Positions 50,801-50,950 of a stretch of DNA of 50,950 nucleotides are shown piece by piece. Numbering within the stretch: the stretch's first letter is position 1; each line of letters starts with the position of its first letter. Location: NCBI GenBank assembly GCA_022841665.1, contig JALHRB010000024.1, positions 1-50,950 on the forward strand. The letters are read 5' to 3'. The translations under genes were made by a program, and so were the position numbers. The notes beneath the pieces are model-generated. The model was not told the DNA's origin and made no database searches. It saw only the letters and a program-made list of their open reading frames with translations. Source of the DNA: Pseudolabrys sp. (GTDB taxonomy: Bacteria > Pseudomonadota > Alphaproteobacteria > Rhizobiales > Xanthobacteraceae).

Positions 50801-50950
50801 TCAGGCGGCGTCGGAGCGGGCGCGCGCTCGGAAAGCCGAGGCGATGAGCGGGTTTGCGCCGCGCGCCTGCAATTCAGCCTCAAGCGCGGCGGGCGCCGGC
50901 GCGCCGCCCGCCAGCCGCTGGCCGAGCAGCGCGTCGGGCAGGGCGACGAG
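50801..50950 (-). CDS. C-terminal end of an unidentified gene (partial)
   Basis: An open frame enters from the right edge on the minus strand and ends at TGA (50801-50803). The 49 residues visible (LVALPDALLGQRLAGG ... FRARARSDAA) are alanine/arginine-rich and helical in character, as at the C-terminus of many GC-rich soluble proteins. GC-rich third positions support real coding. The family cannot be told from this fragment. Confidence 0.45.
   Translation of the reverse strand, partial: LVALPDALLGQRLAGGAPAPAALEAELQARGANPLIASAFRARARSDAA

Noticed and set aside
1-50950. CRISPR array, rRNA operon, prophage or insertion sequence
   Set aside because: No regularly spaced direct repeats, rRNA-like sequence, phage structural genes, transposase or integrase could be recognised anywhere in the window.

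Overview
The window is high-GC chromosomal DNA from an alphaproteobacterium, most likely Hyphomicrobiales near the Bradyrhizobium / Rhodopseudomonas / Pseudolabrys group (Nitrobacteraceae or Xanthobacteraceae). The reasons are gene order (PPIase-queA-tgt; glmU ... glmS-DUF502-recG-sdhE-mfd), a Bradyrhizobium-type cyclic beta-1,3/1,6-glucan (ndv-like) locus, an HWE-family sensor kinase, many solute-binding-protein importers, and palindromic intergenic repeats typical of this group. The assignment rests on recognition of families and synteny, not on a search. No rRNA, CRISPR array, transposase or integrase was seen; there is one tRNA (Lys-UUU).

Layout. 1-2558: end of a peptidyl-prolyl isomerase gene, then queA and tgt (queuosine tRNA modification), separated by palindromic repeats. 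2676-6436: LigI-like amidohydrolase, orphan Bug-type solute-binding protein, ceramidase-like membrane protein and a 3-hydroxybenzoate-6-hydroxylase-like flavoprotein. 6555-8122: CHRD protein and three very small genes, two of them zinc ribbons. 8166-12744: TRAP transporter (DctP-DctQ-DctM) divergent from a thiamine-diphosphate enzyme. 12745-15039: an AT-richer patch of orphan genes with a zinc-ribbon gene remnant at its edge.

15040-25476 is the largest accessory unit: MarR regulator, a complete branched-chain-amino-acid-type ABC importer (livFGMH plus binding protein), a PF06684 protein, an HpaB-type flavin monooxygenase, an enamidase-like amidohydrolase, a cupin, a flavin reductase and a DUF2848 protein. 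Together they look like an uptake-and-degradation system for a nitrogen-containing heterocycle or lactam: import, hydroxylation by a two-component flavin monooxygenase, then hydrolytic ring opening. The substrate is not known, and the idea is an inference from the combination of families.

25746-33848: tRNA-Lys, an M20 hippurate-type hydrolase, an ndv-like glucan locus (GH17-GT2 fusion, small exported protein, GH17 membrane protein), a small membrane protein and a SPOR-domain protein. 34026-46432: housekeeping genes glmU, glmS, DUF502, recG, sdhE and mfd, with an L,D-transpeptidase and a receiver-HWE kinase lying between glmU and glmS. 46477-50950: zinc alcohol dehydrogenase, DsbA/FrnE-family protein, a tightly coupled pair consisting of a prokaryotic-YEATS-like protein and a two-TM protein (candidate unexplored sensor/effector module), a degenerate GGDEF protein, and the C-terminus of an unidentified gene running off the edge.
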